This document shows positions 1 to 5,471 of a stretch of DNA of 7,187 bases, in pieces. The stretch is from an uncultured Blautia sp. (GTDB lineage Bacteria; Bacillota; Clostridia; Lachnospirales; Lachnospiraceae), in assembly GCA_945872375.1 (NCBI GenBank), contig CAMBYR010000109.1, forward strand, positions 1-7,187, read 5' to 3'. Below the pieces are notes generated by a model, which was not told the DNA's origin, ran no database searches, and worked only from the letters and a program-made list of their open reading frames with translations. Every line of letters begins with the position of its first letter. The first letter of the stretch is position 1. Both the position numbers and the translations under genes were made by a program.

Positions 1-418
1 GAATGGCCTTGTCCGTTACAGAAGAGATCCATAGCCGTTTGATCGGCTTTTGGCAGCCGGCTTTTTCAAGAATCCATCTGGCTACCAGCTCGCCCTCTCT
101 TCCTGCATCCGTACCAATAATGATTTGTCCTACATCCTTTCGGAAAAGCTGTGTTTTTACAGCCTGATACTGTTTGGAGGTCTGACGGATCACCACCAGT
201 TTCATTTGTTCCGGCATCATGGGAAGTGTTTCCATATCCCATTTCATATATTTTTTATCATATTCCTCCGGGTCAGCCAGAGTAACCAGATGTCCGAGAG
301 CCCATGTCACCACATACTCTTTTCCCTCCAGACATCCGTTCCCCTTCTGCGTACACCCCAGAACCCTGGCAATGTCTCTTGCCACCGAAGGCTTTTCTGC
401 AATTACCAATGATTTCAT
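1..418 (-). CDS. topB: DNA topoisomerase III, N-terminal part (runs off left edge)
   Basis: Type IA topoisomerase that relaxes and decatenates DNA by single-strand passage through a covalent 5'-phosphotyrosine intermediate. Only the first 139 residues are in the window, essentially the TOPRIM domain. Visible landmarks are the N-terminal AEKPSVARDIARVL motif with the catalytic glutamate at residue 8, LGHLVTLADP at 41-50, and the metal-binding TDAGREGELVARW segment at 103-115. WISSVTDKAI at 130-139 begins the next domain. From memory, this segment is very close to Bacillus TopB, which makes the call strong. The active-site tyrosine lies outside the window. The start is ATG at 418, with AGAAAGGAA at about 425-433 as ribosome binding site. 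The gene is divergent from the PAP2 gene and has its own promoter at 496-525. The final partial codon at position 1 is an edge effect, not a truncation. Confidence 0.95.
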   Translation of the reverse strand, partial: MKSLVIAEKPSVARDIARVLGCTQKGNGCLEGKEYVVTWALGHLVTLADPEEYDKKYMKWDMETLPMMPEQMKLVVIRQTSKQYQAVKTQLFRKDVGQIIIGTDAGREGELVARWILEKAGCQKPIKRLWISSVTDKAI

Positions 419-495
419 ATTTTATTCCTTTCTGCCCGTGTCCGAAGTCCCTCAGTCTGTTATTTTGCAGGGAGCTGTTCAGACACTTACAGATT

Positions 496-525
496 ATTTT
501 AACATATCTAACAGATTTCTGTCAC
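496..525 (-). promoter_or_regulatory. Probable sigma-A promoter of topB
   Basis: Read on the minus strand, the -35 box is GTGACA (520-525, five of six matches to TTGACA). An 18-nt spacer follows, then the -10 box TAAAAT (496-501, five of six matches to TATAAT). A TG one base upstream of the -10 gives an extended -10 element. Initiation would fall near 489, giving a leader of about 70 nt before the topB ATG at 418. The match is seen in the sequence; activity is inferred. Confidence 0.6.
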
Positions 526-648
526 GCAATTTCCCAAAATTCCAAAGAAATTATCCTCTTCTGTTTTGGTAAATATATTTTTGTGCACAATGACGGATAA
601 AACCTTTTTGAGGCCGCGGAATTCTCTGCCTTACTCAAAAAAGAATTC

Positions 649-677
649 TTTTCATGTGATTTTTCCTGTGCTATAAT
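649..677 (+). promoter_or_regulatory. Probable sigma-A promoter of the PAP2 gene
   Basis: The -10 box is a perfect TATAAT at 672-677, preceded by TGTG and one base, the extended -10 (TRTGn) form common in Gram-positive bacteria. The -35 box TTTTCA at 649-654 matches TTGACA at four of six positions, with an ideal 17-nt spacer. Initiation near 684 would leave a leader of about 40 nt before the proposed TTG start at 726. The -35 box overlaps the right arm of a 14-bp palindrome at 639-652. Confidence 0.75.
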
Positions 678-725
678 GACGGCATGCGAAAAAATATCCT
701 ATAGACATTAAGGAAGGTGTTATTT

Positions 726-1418
726 TTGTCAGAATTTTTCAAAAAATATAAGCATGGTCTCGTCATTTCCGTGTACAGCTGTATTTATCTTCTGTTCTTT
801 TTTTATCTGGAACGGATGCCGGTTCACGGATACCATGTAGTACATACCGTGTTTGATGACCTGATTCCTTTTCATGAAATTTTCATTGTTCCATATCTTT
901 TATGGTTTCCGTACATGATAGGAACTGTTTTGTATTTTATTTTTGTGAATAAAAATAAACGGGAGTATTACCAGCTGATCTGCAATATGATGATGGGCAT
1001 GACGATCTTCCTGATCGTATCCTATGTTTACCCCAATGTCCTTCATCTTCGTCCCACAGAATTTCCTCGGGAAAACATATTTACGGATATGGTCAGATGG
1101 CTGTACCGGACAGATACTTCCACAAACGTCCTGCCCAGTATCCATGTATTCAACTCCCTGGCCATTCACATGGCTCTGACTTCCTGTGGGGAATTAAAGA
1201 AACACAAATGGGTTCGCCGCAGTTCCCTGTACCTGACCGTTCTGATCATTATGTCTACCATGTTCCTGAAACAGCATTCTGTGATCGATGTGTGTATGGG
1301 CGCGACACTGGCATTGTTTGGATACCTTGTTTTTTATCCGCAGAGAGCCTTCGAAGCTTCCGAGGAAACTGTCATGCGTTCTTACCGCAAATCAGGAAGA
1401 CGGCATTATAAAATGTAA
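726..1418 (+). CDS. PAP2-superfamily membrane phosphatase
   Basis: Predicted integral membrane protein of 230 residues in the type 2 phosphatidic acid phosphatase superfamily, which hydrolyses lipid phosphates or pyrophosphates, or transfers lipid head groups, at the membrane surface. About six hydrophobic helices are visible. The active-site motifs are PSIH (137-140, the usual PSxH) and KQHSVID (182-188), with the nucleophilic histidine at 184 and its aspartate at 188. A classic KxxxxxxRP first motif is not clear; LRPTEF near 108-113 may replace it. The PSxHV...KQHxxxD pattern resembles the inositol-phosphorylceramide-synthase-like branch more than undecaprenyl-diphosphate phosphatases, so the substrate is not assigned. 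A GTG at 717 could extend the frame by three codons, but it lies inside the AAGGAAGG ribosome binding site (710-717). TTG at 726, eight bases beyond the site, is the better start. The gene is monocistronic, with its own promoter and terminator. The family is secure; the substrate is not. Confidence 0.85.
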   Translation: MSEFFKKYKHGLVISVYSCIYLLFFFYLERMPVHGYHVVHTVFDDLIPFHEIFIVPYLLWFPYMIGTVLYFIFVNKNKREYYQLICNMMMGMTIFLIVSYVYPNVLHLRPTEFPRENIFTDMVRWLYRTDTSTNVLPSIHVFNSLAIHMALTSCGELKKHKWVRRSSLYLTVLIIMSTMFLKQHSVIDVCMGATLALFGYLVFYPQRAFEASEETVMRSYRKSGRRHYKM

Positions 1419-1454
1419 TTATCACAACAAATTGAACTGCTTTTCAAGAAACAC

Positions 1455-1489
1455 AAAAGGATTTCCGCAATACACGGAAATCCTTTTTT
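1455..1489. terminator. Strong terminator at the PAP2 / glycosyltransferase convergence
   Basis: A perfect 13-bp stem (1455-1467 with 1475-1487) encloses a 7-nt loop. On the plus strand the stem runs into a six-T tract at 1484-1489, ending the PAP2 transcript 37 nt after its stop codon. On the minus strand the same stem ends in TTTT and then a T-rich run, so it can also end the sfsA-mutY-glycosyltransferase transcript, which stops at 1515. Confidence 0.9.
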
Positions 1490-1492
1490 CTC

Positions 1493-1510
1493 AGGGCATC
1501 AGCCCTTTTT
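1493..1510 (+). terminator. Small second terminator hairpin
   Basis: AGGGC (1493-1497), an ATCA loop, and GCCCT (1502-1506) form a 5-bp GC-rich stem. It runs directly into five Ts (1506-1510) on the plus strand, immediately after the main terminator. It may serve as a backup stop for read-through toward the oppositely oriented glycosyltransferase gene. On the minus strand it lacks a T tract. The stem is short, so its function is uncertain. Confidence 0.5.
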
Positions 1511-1514
1511 GTTC

Positions 1515-2534
1515 TTAGTTGAATCCATAAAACTTCTGACAGATCTTATATCCTGTTACAAACATTTTTCTGCCTCCCCGTCCCGGAAGGTTGGATGCCT
1601 GACCAAGGATGCTGAAATACCGGAGCTGACGGAACAGCCACCGATCCTGCTCCTTAATATAGGTCAAAAGTTCTTTTTTCTTTTCCAGTGCTTCTTCTGT
1701 TCCGGAGCGAATCAGCATGATGGAAGAAATCGTCGTAATAATATCCAGATAACTGAGCATATAAGCACGAAGGCGTTTGTTTGTAAATTTACACTTATGG
1801 AATACATCTACCATCAGTTTATTTACACGAAGCTGCTGGTCGATTCTCCGGATCATAACCGTTTCATTGACAGACTGGTCATCACGTCCGATGAAATAAC
1901 GGTAAAAATTCACATCCAGATAATACATATTCTCCACATAGGGAAGCGGCTCAAATGCAAAAAGATTATCTACGTAAAACGTATGCTTCGGAAGTTCAAG
2001 CCCGCAGTCCTTAAGAAGCCTGGTCCTGTAGATCATGGAATGCATCAGAAGGTATTTTCCTTTTGGCATATGCTTCACCGCATCCCAGCCAAAAATCTGG
2101 TCCTTCGGAAGGCAGTGGCGGTACTGCATGACCTTCTTTCTTTCAGCTCCCTGTTTTTCATATACAAAATTGCTGATCAGAAGATCCACCGTCTTTGGTC
2201 CTCTTGTAAGATCTTCCAATGTCTGAAGAATTTTTTCATAGGATTCCCGATGTACCCAGTCATCACTGTCCACAACTTTAAAGTAAAGACCGCTGGCATT
2301 GCGCAGCCCGGCGTTTACCGCCTCACCGTGTCCGCCGTTTTCCTGATGAATGGCTTTTACGATCGTGGGATATTTTTCCGCATAATCATCGGCGATCTCC
2401 GCCGTTCTATCTGAAGAGCCGTCATCCACGATAAGAATTTCCACATCTTCTCCGCCTGCAAGCAGGGAGTTGATGCATTTTTCCATATATGCCTCTGAAT
2501 TATAGCATGGTATAGCAACACTTAACAGCTTCAT
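1515..2534 (-). CDS. Family 2 glycosyltransferase
   Basis: A 339-residue inverting glycosyltransferase of the GT-A fold that moves a sugar from a nucleotide-sugar donor to a lipid, polysaccharide or teichoic-acid type acceptor at the inner face of the membrane. The N-terminus LSVAIPCYNSEAYMEKCINSL starts the nucleotide-binding fold. DDGSSD (37-42) and the metal-binding DSDDW (89-93) are the family signatures, and NGGHGEAVNAGL (67-78) fits the acceptor and donor region. The C-terminal half, with YFIGRDDQSVN and several hydrophobic or aromatic stretches, resembles EpsJ-like transferases. No clear transmembrane segment is evident. The start is ATG at 2534; AAGGAGG (2542-2548) lies seven bases upstream, and the ATG overlaps the mutY stop in ATGA, implying translational coupling. 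The frame remains open upstream to 2687, but that extension lies inside mutY and is not coding. Donor and acceptor cannot be read from the sequence, and no other envelope-polysaccharide gene lies beside it. Confidence 0.88.
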   Translation of the reverse strand: MKLLSVAIPCYNSEAYMEKCINSLLAGGEDVEILIVDDGSSDRTAEIADDYAEKYPTIVKAIHQENGGHGEAVNAGLRNASGLYFKVVDSDDWVHRESYEKILQTLEDLTRGPKTVDLLISNFVYEKQGAERKKVMQYRHCLPKDQIFGWDAVKHMPKGKYLLMHSMIYRTRLLKDCGLELPKHTFYVDNLFAFEPLPYVENMYYLDVNFYRYFIGRDDQSVNETVMIRRIDQQLRVNKLMVDVFHKCKFTNKRLRAYMLSYLDIITTISSIMLIRSGTEEALEKKKELLTYIKEQDRWLFRQLRYFSILGQASNLPGRGGRKMFVTGYKICQKFYGFN

Positions 2535-3586
2535 ACTGTTTCCTCCTTCATATATCTCATGTATGCCCCAAACGCAGATGGTATGGCATACTGTTTCTCC
2601 GATTCTTTCCGATCCGCAAAAATCAGCTTTTTCCCACGGTATTGCTCCAGGGAAGAAACACGGATCCGATAGGCCCGCATTCTCCATTCAATATGGGAAA
2701 AAATATGCTTTGCAGGTTCCAGCTCCAGAATGTGAAGCGGCTCCAGATTCAGCTCTCTCACGTAATGCAGAGCCTCCTCCTGTTCCAGATAGCCCAGAAC
2801 ATTCGGAAATTCATACAGGCCTGCCAGAAGGCCCTTTGACGGCCGCCTGCAAAGAGCTGTACGATCTCCATCCTGTATGAGAAAGACCGTCCTTTCCTCA
2901 ATCTTCCTCTCCTTTTTTCCTGTTTTTACAGGAAGCTCCTGTACCGTGTCATGAAGATGTGCCAGGCAAAGATCCTTAAGCGGGCAGCATTCACAGCGGG
3001 CCGGCCCGTTTGGGACACAGACGACCGCTCCCAGCTCCATTAATGCCTGGTTAAAATCTCCTGGACAATCCCCGGGAATCACCTTTGCCAGAGCATCCTC
3101 CATGTTCTTCCGGACAGACTGCTTCATAATGTCTTCCCTGCTTTCCGTAATTCTGGAAATCACACGAAGGACATTTCCATCCACCGCAGGAACGGCAATT
3201 CCATAAGCAATGGAAGCGATCGCTCCTGCGGTATAGCTTCCGATTCCCTTTAATTTAAGAAGTTCTTCGTACGAAGCCGGAAGCTTTCCCTCATATTTTT
3301 CTGTGACGGTCACGGCCGCCTGCTGCATATTTCTTACACGATTATAATATCCAAGCCCTTCCCAGAGCTTCATCAGCTTTTCCTCCGGACAGGCTGCCAG
3401 CGCCTTCACATCCGGAAGCTCTCCGATAAATCTGGAAAAATACGGCTTTACAGCCTCGACTCTTGTCTGCTGAAGCATGATTTCCGAAACCCACGTATAG
3501 TAGGCGTTATGCCTGTCCCTCCATGGAAGGGTTCTCTTATTCTTCCGGTACCACTGTAAAAGCGGCTCTGTTATTTCATTCAGCAT
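2531..3586 (-). CDS. mutY: A/G-specific adenine DNA glycosylase
   Basis: Base-excision repair enzyme that removes adenine mispaired with 8-oxoguanine, preventing G:C to T:A transversions. The 351-residue product is of usual length. The catalytic glutamate is E35 in SEIMLQQTRV. The helix-hairpin-helix is LKGIGSYTAGAIAS (112-125), followed by the catalytic aspartate D136 in VDGNV. The [4Fe-4S] cysteines are C190, C198, C201 and C207. The first spacing is C-X7-C rather than the C-X6-C of E. coli, a form I recall from other Clostridia. The C-terminal NUDIX-like 8-oxoG recognition domain begins near 230 and carries GLLAGLYEFPN (252-262) and the FSH loop (296-298). The start is ATG at 3586 with GGAGG at 3593-3597. 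An in-frame ATG at 3604 lies further inside sfsA with no better ribosome site. The gene overlaps sfsA by 11 nt and the glycosyltransferase by 4 nt, so it is the middle gene of an operon. Confidence 0.96.
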   Translation of the reverse strand: MLNEITEPLLQWYRKNKRTLPWRDRHNAYYTWVSEIMLQQTRVEAVKPYFSRFIGELPDVKALAACPEEKLMKLWEGLGYYNRVRNMQQAAVTVTEKYEGKLPASYEELLKLKGIGSYTAGAIASIAYGIAVPAVDGNVLRVISRITESREDIMKQSVRKNMEDALAKVIPGDCPGDFNQALMELGAVVCVPNGPARCECCPLKDLCLAHLHDTVQELPVKTGKKERKIEERTVFLIQDGDRTALCRRPSKGLLAGLYEFPNVLGYLEQEEALHYVRELNLEPLHILELEPAKHIFSHIEWRMRAYRIRVSSLEQYRGKKLIFADRKESEKQYAIPSAFGAYMRYMKEETV

Positions 3587-4274
3587 AGGTTTCCTCCAGA
3601 TCAATGGAAACAGGAGTTTCTATCTCCATGGAGTTTTCTGTTACACGGCAGTCATAAGCCAGGATCCTGACTCCCTGAGCTGCAGCCTCCCTCAGGGTCT
3701 CTCCAAATTTCCTGTGCGTATCCCAATTCGGCTGAAACAGCCGGATCCCTTTCATCTGGATCACAAACAGCAGATAGGCTTCGTATCCTTCTTTTCTGCA
3801 CTGCATCAATTCCTGCACATGCTTCACGCCACGTTCTGTAGGTGCATCCGGAAAACGGGCAATGCCGTTCTCCTCCAGTGTAACCCCTTTTACTTCCATA
3901 AAGGCCTTTCGAACCGGTGATTCCGCATACAGGTCGAAACGGGAATTTCCATAGGTGCGTTCTTTATAAACAGACACTTTTTCCGGAAAAAATCCCCCCT
4001 GTGCCAGCCATTCTGCCGCTGCATGATTGGGAGCCTGCGAATCCATGTTGACCCAGCGGCCTTCCTTGCAGACAGTGATCAGATCGAATTTTGTTTTTCG
4101 GGCAGGATTTCCGCTTTCTTCCAGAATGACTTCCGTACCCGGTATCAGCAGTTCCCGGCATCTGCCTGTATTTTTTACATGAACTGTCTCCACATGATCG
4201 TCCATCTGCACTCTGGCAATAAACCGATTGGATCTTTCCAGAAAAATTCCTTTCCTCGTTTTTTCGTAGTTCAT
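3576..4274 (-). CDS. sfsA: SfsA family putative DNA/RNA nuclease
   Basis: A 232-residue SfsA protein, named for the sugar fermentation stimulation phenotype in E. coli. It combines an N-terminal OB-like nucleic-acid-binding region with a C-terminal domain resembling restriction-type nucleases; the true cellular role is unsettled. Visible family landmarks are HVKNTGRCRELLIPG (32-46), SRFDLYAE (111-118, acidic D114), FMEVKGVTL (125-133, E127 and K129, a PD-(D/E)xK-like arrangement) and FPDAPTERGVKH (141-152). The length is typical and the product is full-length. The start is ATG at 4274 with GAGAGGT at about 4281-4287 as ribosome binding site. It is the first gene of the sfsA-mutY-glycosyltransferase operon, and its last 11 nt overlap the mutY start. 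The family call is secure; the biochemical function is inferred from the family. Confidence 0.95.
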   Translation of the reverse strand: MNYEKTRKGIFLERSNRFIARVQMDDHVETVHVKNTGRCRELLIPGTEVILEESGNPARKTKFDLITVCKEGRWVNMDSQAPNHAAAEWLAQGGFFPEKVSVYKERTYGNSRFDLYAESPVRKAFMEVKGVTLEENGIARFPDAPTERGVKHVQELMQCRKEGYEAYLLFVIQMKGIRLFQPNWDTHRKFGETLREAAAQGVRILAYDCRVTENSMEIETPVSIDLEETYAE

Positions 4275-4298
4275 CTTTTACCTCTCTGTACTCTATCT

Positions 4299-4327
4299 AT
4301 CTTATCACGAAACTGCGAAAAAATACA
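4299..4327 (-). promoter_or_regulatory. Possible promoter of the sfsA-mutY-glycosyltransferase operon
   Basis: On the minus strand, TGATAAGAT gives an extended -10 element with TAAGAT at 4299-4304 (four of six matches to TATAAT), about 25 bases upstream of the sfsA start. The best-placed -35 is TGTATT (4322-4327) at 17-nt spacing, which matches poorly. The extended TG may compensate. It is placed here because sfsA heads an operon with no other upstream gene on the strand. Confidence 0.4.
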
Positions 4328-4328
4328 G

Positions 4329-4357
4329 TTGCTTTTTTGTCTTTTCTCGGATATATT
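4329..4357 (+). promoter_or_regulatory. Probable promoter of the HAD phosphatase gene
   Basis: TTGCTT (4329-4334) and TATATT (4352-4357) are separated by 17 nt, a reasonable sigma-A promoter with a good -10 and a partial -35. Initiation near 4364 would give a leader of about 30 nt. It lies back to back with the possible sfsA promoter, so one regulator binding at about 4310-4335 could affect both. Confidence 0.55.
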
Positions 4358-4392
4358 AAAAACGAAATGATTACAGAAAGGACGGCAGCAAA

Positions 4393-5049
4393 ATGCTGCC
4401 GAAACATATTATGGACAGTATAATTTTTGATGTAGACGGTACTCTTTGGGATTCCACCTCTGTGGTTGCTGAAAGCTGGAATGAATATCTCCGGGAAAAG
4501 GAAGGGATGGACATCACCATTACAGCCAAACGCCTGATGTCACTTTTCGGACAGCTTCTGAATGATATTGCAAAAGCACTGTTTCCCGAGCTCCCGGAAG
4601 AAGAACAGGTTCGTATTATCAATGGCTGCTGCCAGGCAGAGCATGAAGCTCTGGCCATTCGCGGTGCTGAGCTTTATCCTCATCTGGAGGAGACATTAAA
4701 GGCACTTTCCGACAGATATCCTCTTTTCATAGTCAGCAACTGTGAAGCGGGATATATTGAAATATTTCTGGAATATACAGGATTTGGCCATTATTTTGCC
4801 GGTCACCTCTGCCCGGGCGATACCGGCATGGCAAAAGCAGAAAATATCTCTTTGATTTCAGAAAAATATCATCTTCAGTCTCCTGTTTATGTGGGCGATA
4901 CCATGGGAGATTATCAGGCATGCCGAAAGGCCGGTGTTCCCTTTATCTTTGCTTCCTATGGATTCGGGGATGTCCCCGCCCCTGACGCAGTCATCAAAAG
5001 TCCTCTGGATCTGGTTTCTCTTTGTCTTTCGGACCCGTCTGTTCTGTAA
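4393..5049 (+). CDS. HAD-superfamily phosphatase (phosphoglycolate phosphatase-like)
   Basis: A 218-residue cytoplasmic Mg-dependent phosphatase of HAD subfamily I with an alpha-helical cap. Motif I is DVDGT (13-17) with nucleophile D13 and acid/base D15. Motif II is the serine of FIVSN (S115), motif III is the lysine of GMAKAEN (K148), and motif IV is GDTMGD (168-173). All catalytic residues are present. The cap (about 25-95) sits between motifs I and II. Sequences of this shape are usually annotated as phosphoglycolate phosphatase-like or generic HAD-IA hydrolases, and the substrate cannot be read from sequence. The start is ATG at 4393 with AGAAAGGA (4375-4382) ten bases upstream. An ATG at 4411 would also retain motif I but has no ribosome binding site. 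The start codon sits in an inverted repeat (4383-4401). The gene is monocistronic, divergent from sfsA and convergent with the small membrane protein gene. Confidence 0.9.
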   Translation: MLPKHIMDSIIFDVDGTLWDSTSVVAESWNEYLREKEGMDITITAKRLMSLFGQLLNDIAKALFPELPEEEQVRIINGCCQAEHEALAIRGAELYPHLEETLKALSDRYPLFIVSNCEAGYIEIFLEYTGFGHYFAGHLCPGDTGMAKAENISLISEKYHLQSPVYVGDTMGDYQACRKAGVPFIFASYGFGDVPAPDAVIKSPLDLVSLCLSDPSVL

Positions 5050-5096
5050 GTATTCTCGTTACTCTGGAGCTATTGAATACTGAATAATGTTTCTGC

Positions 5097-5152
5097 AAAA
5101 AAGAAATGCTGAATGTCACTCAGCTTCATGACATTCAGCAGCATTCTTTTTT
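5097..5152. terminator. Bidirectional terminator between the HAD and small membrane protein genes
   Basis: The core stem GCTGAATGTC (5108-5117) pairs perfectly with GACATTCAGC (5130-5139) around a 12-nt loop. After a small internal loop, the flanking AAAAAAGAA (5097-5105) pairs with TTCTTTTTT (5144-5152). The plus strand therefore ends in six Ts and the minus strand in TTTCTTTTTT, making it symmetrical. The stop codon of the minus-strand membrane protein gene (5151-5153) overlaps the T run, so that gene ends inside the terminator. Confidence 0.92.
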
Positions 5153-5447
5153 ATTTTCTGCATTTTTTCTTATAAAACAGAATCAATCCGACAAAAACGA
5201 TCACCAAGAAGATCACATATCCGATCTTTGCAGCCACCCCTGTAGTATACGTATCGACTCCTGTCGCAATTCCAATCGCGATCAAAGCAATACCGGAACC
5301 TTTTTCCATCTTTTTTTCGTCGTAAATCTTACTTCGCTCTTTGGCATTTCCACCGCGCATAAAAATCGCACCGTTTCCCGTCAGCAGAAGAATACCTATA
5401 ATAATTGAAGCACCGGCAAGAAAAAAATTAAATGTATCACTGAACAT
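5151..5447 (-). CDS. Small three-helix membrane protein (DUF3784-like)
   Basis: A 98-residue protein with three predicted membrane helices: about 5-23, 50-66 and 73-92. A charged loop between the first two (GGNAKERSKIYDEKKMEKG, 32-50) and a basic tail (KKKCRK) probably face the cytoplasm. The size, the helix plan and the loop with its YDEKK motif remind me of the uncharacterised DUF3784 group, but I could not check this. No enzymatic motif is visible and the function is unknown. The start is ATG at 5447 with a weak ribosome site, GGGAAG, at 5454-5459. It begins 24 nt after the stop of the L,D-transpeptidase gene on the same strand with no promoter or terminator visible between them, so it is probably co-transcribed with it. 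A joint envelope role is only a guess. Confidence 0.75.
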   Translation of the reverse strand: MFSDTFNFFLAGASIIIGILLLTGNGAIFMRGGNAKERSKIYDEKKMEKGSGIALIAIGIATGVDTYTTGVAAKIGYVIFLVIVFVGLILFYKKKCRK

Positions 5448-5471
5448 AGTTATCTTCCCAAACCTTTCACA

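Larger units (their letters stand above)
419..725. other. Divergent intergenic region between topB and the PAP2 gene
   Basis: This stretch of about 307 bases holds no credible gene. The plus-strand reading frames that cross it begin inside antisense topB and have no ribosome binding site or recognisable protein. It contains a minus-strand promoter for topB, a topB leader that can fold, a plus-strand extended -10 promoter, and a 14-bp palindrome touching that promoter's -35 box. Between roughly 530 and 635 I see only AT-rich sequence with no clear signal. Confidence 0.8.

Noticed and set aside
86..124. Second aspartate of the topoisomerase DxD metal motif replaced by glycine (DAGREGE)
   Set aside because: I recall the same DAGREGE form in Bacillus TopB, so it is normal for Firmicutes topoisomerase III and not a broken active site.
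50..600. Three overlapping plus-strand frames at the left end
   Set aside because: They are antisense to the strongly recognisable topB N-terminus or run into the promoter region, and they lack ribosome sites and domains.
1509..2414. 301-codon plus-strand reading frame opposite the glycosyltransferase
   Set aside because: It lies wholly antisense to a gene with clear GT2 motifs, has no recognisable domain or ribosome site, and its composition is what the reversed glycosyltransferase codons produce.
2535..2687. N-terminal extension of the glycosyltransferase by 51 codons
   Set aside because: The extension lies inside the mutY C-terminal domain in another frame, whereas the ATG at 2534 has a perfect ribosome site and starts exactly at the conserved GT2 fold.
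2984..3017. MutY iron-sulfur cysteine spacing differs from E. coli (C-X7-C instead of C-X6-C)
   Set aside because: All four cysteines are present, and the CVPNG...C form is, as far as I recall, common in clostridial MutY, so it is unlikely to signal loss of the cluster.
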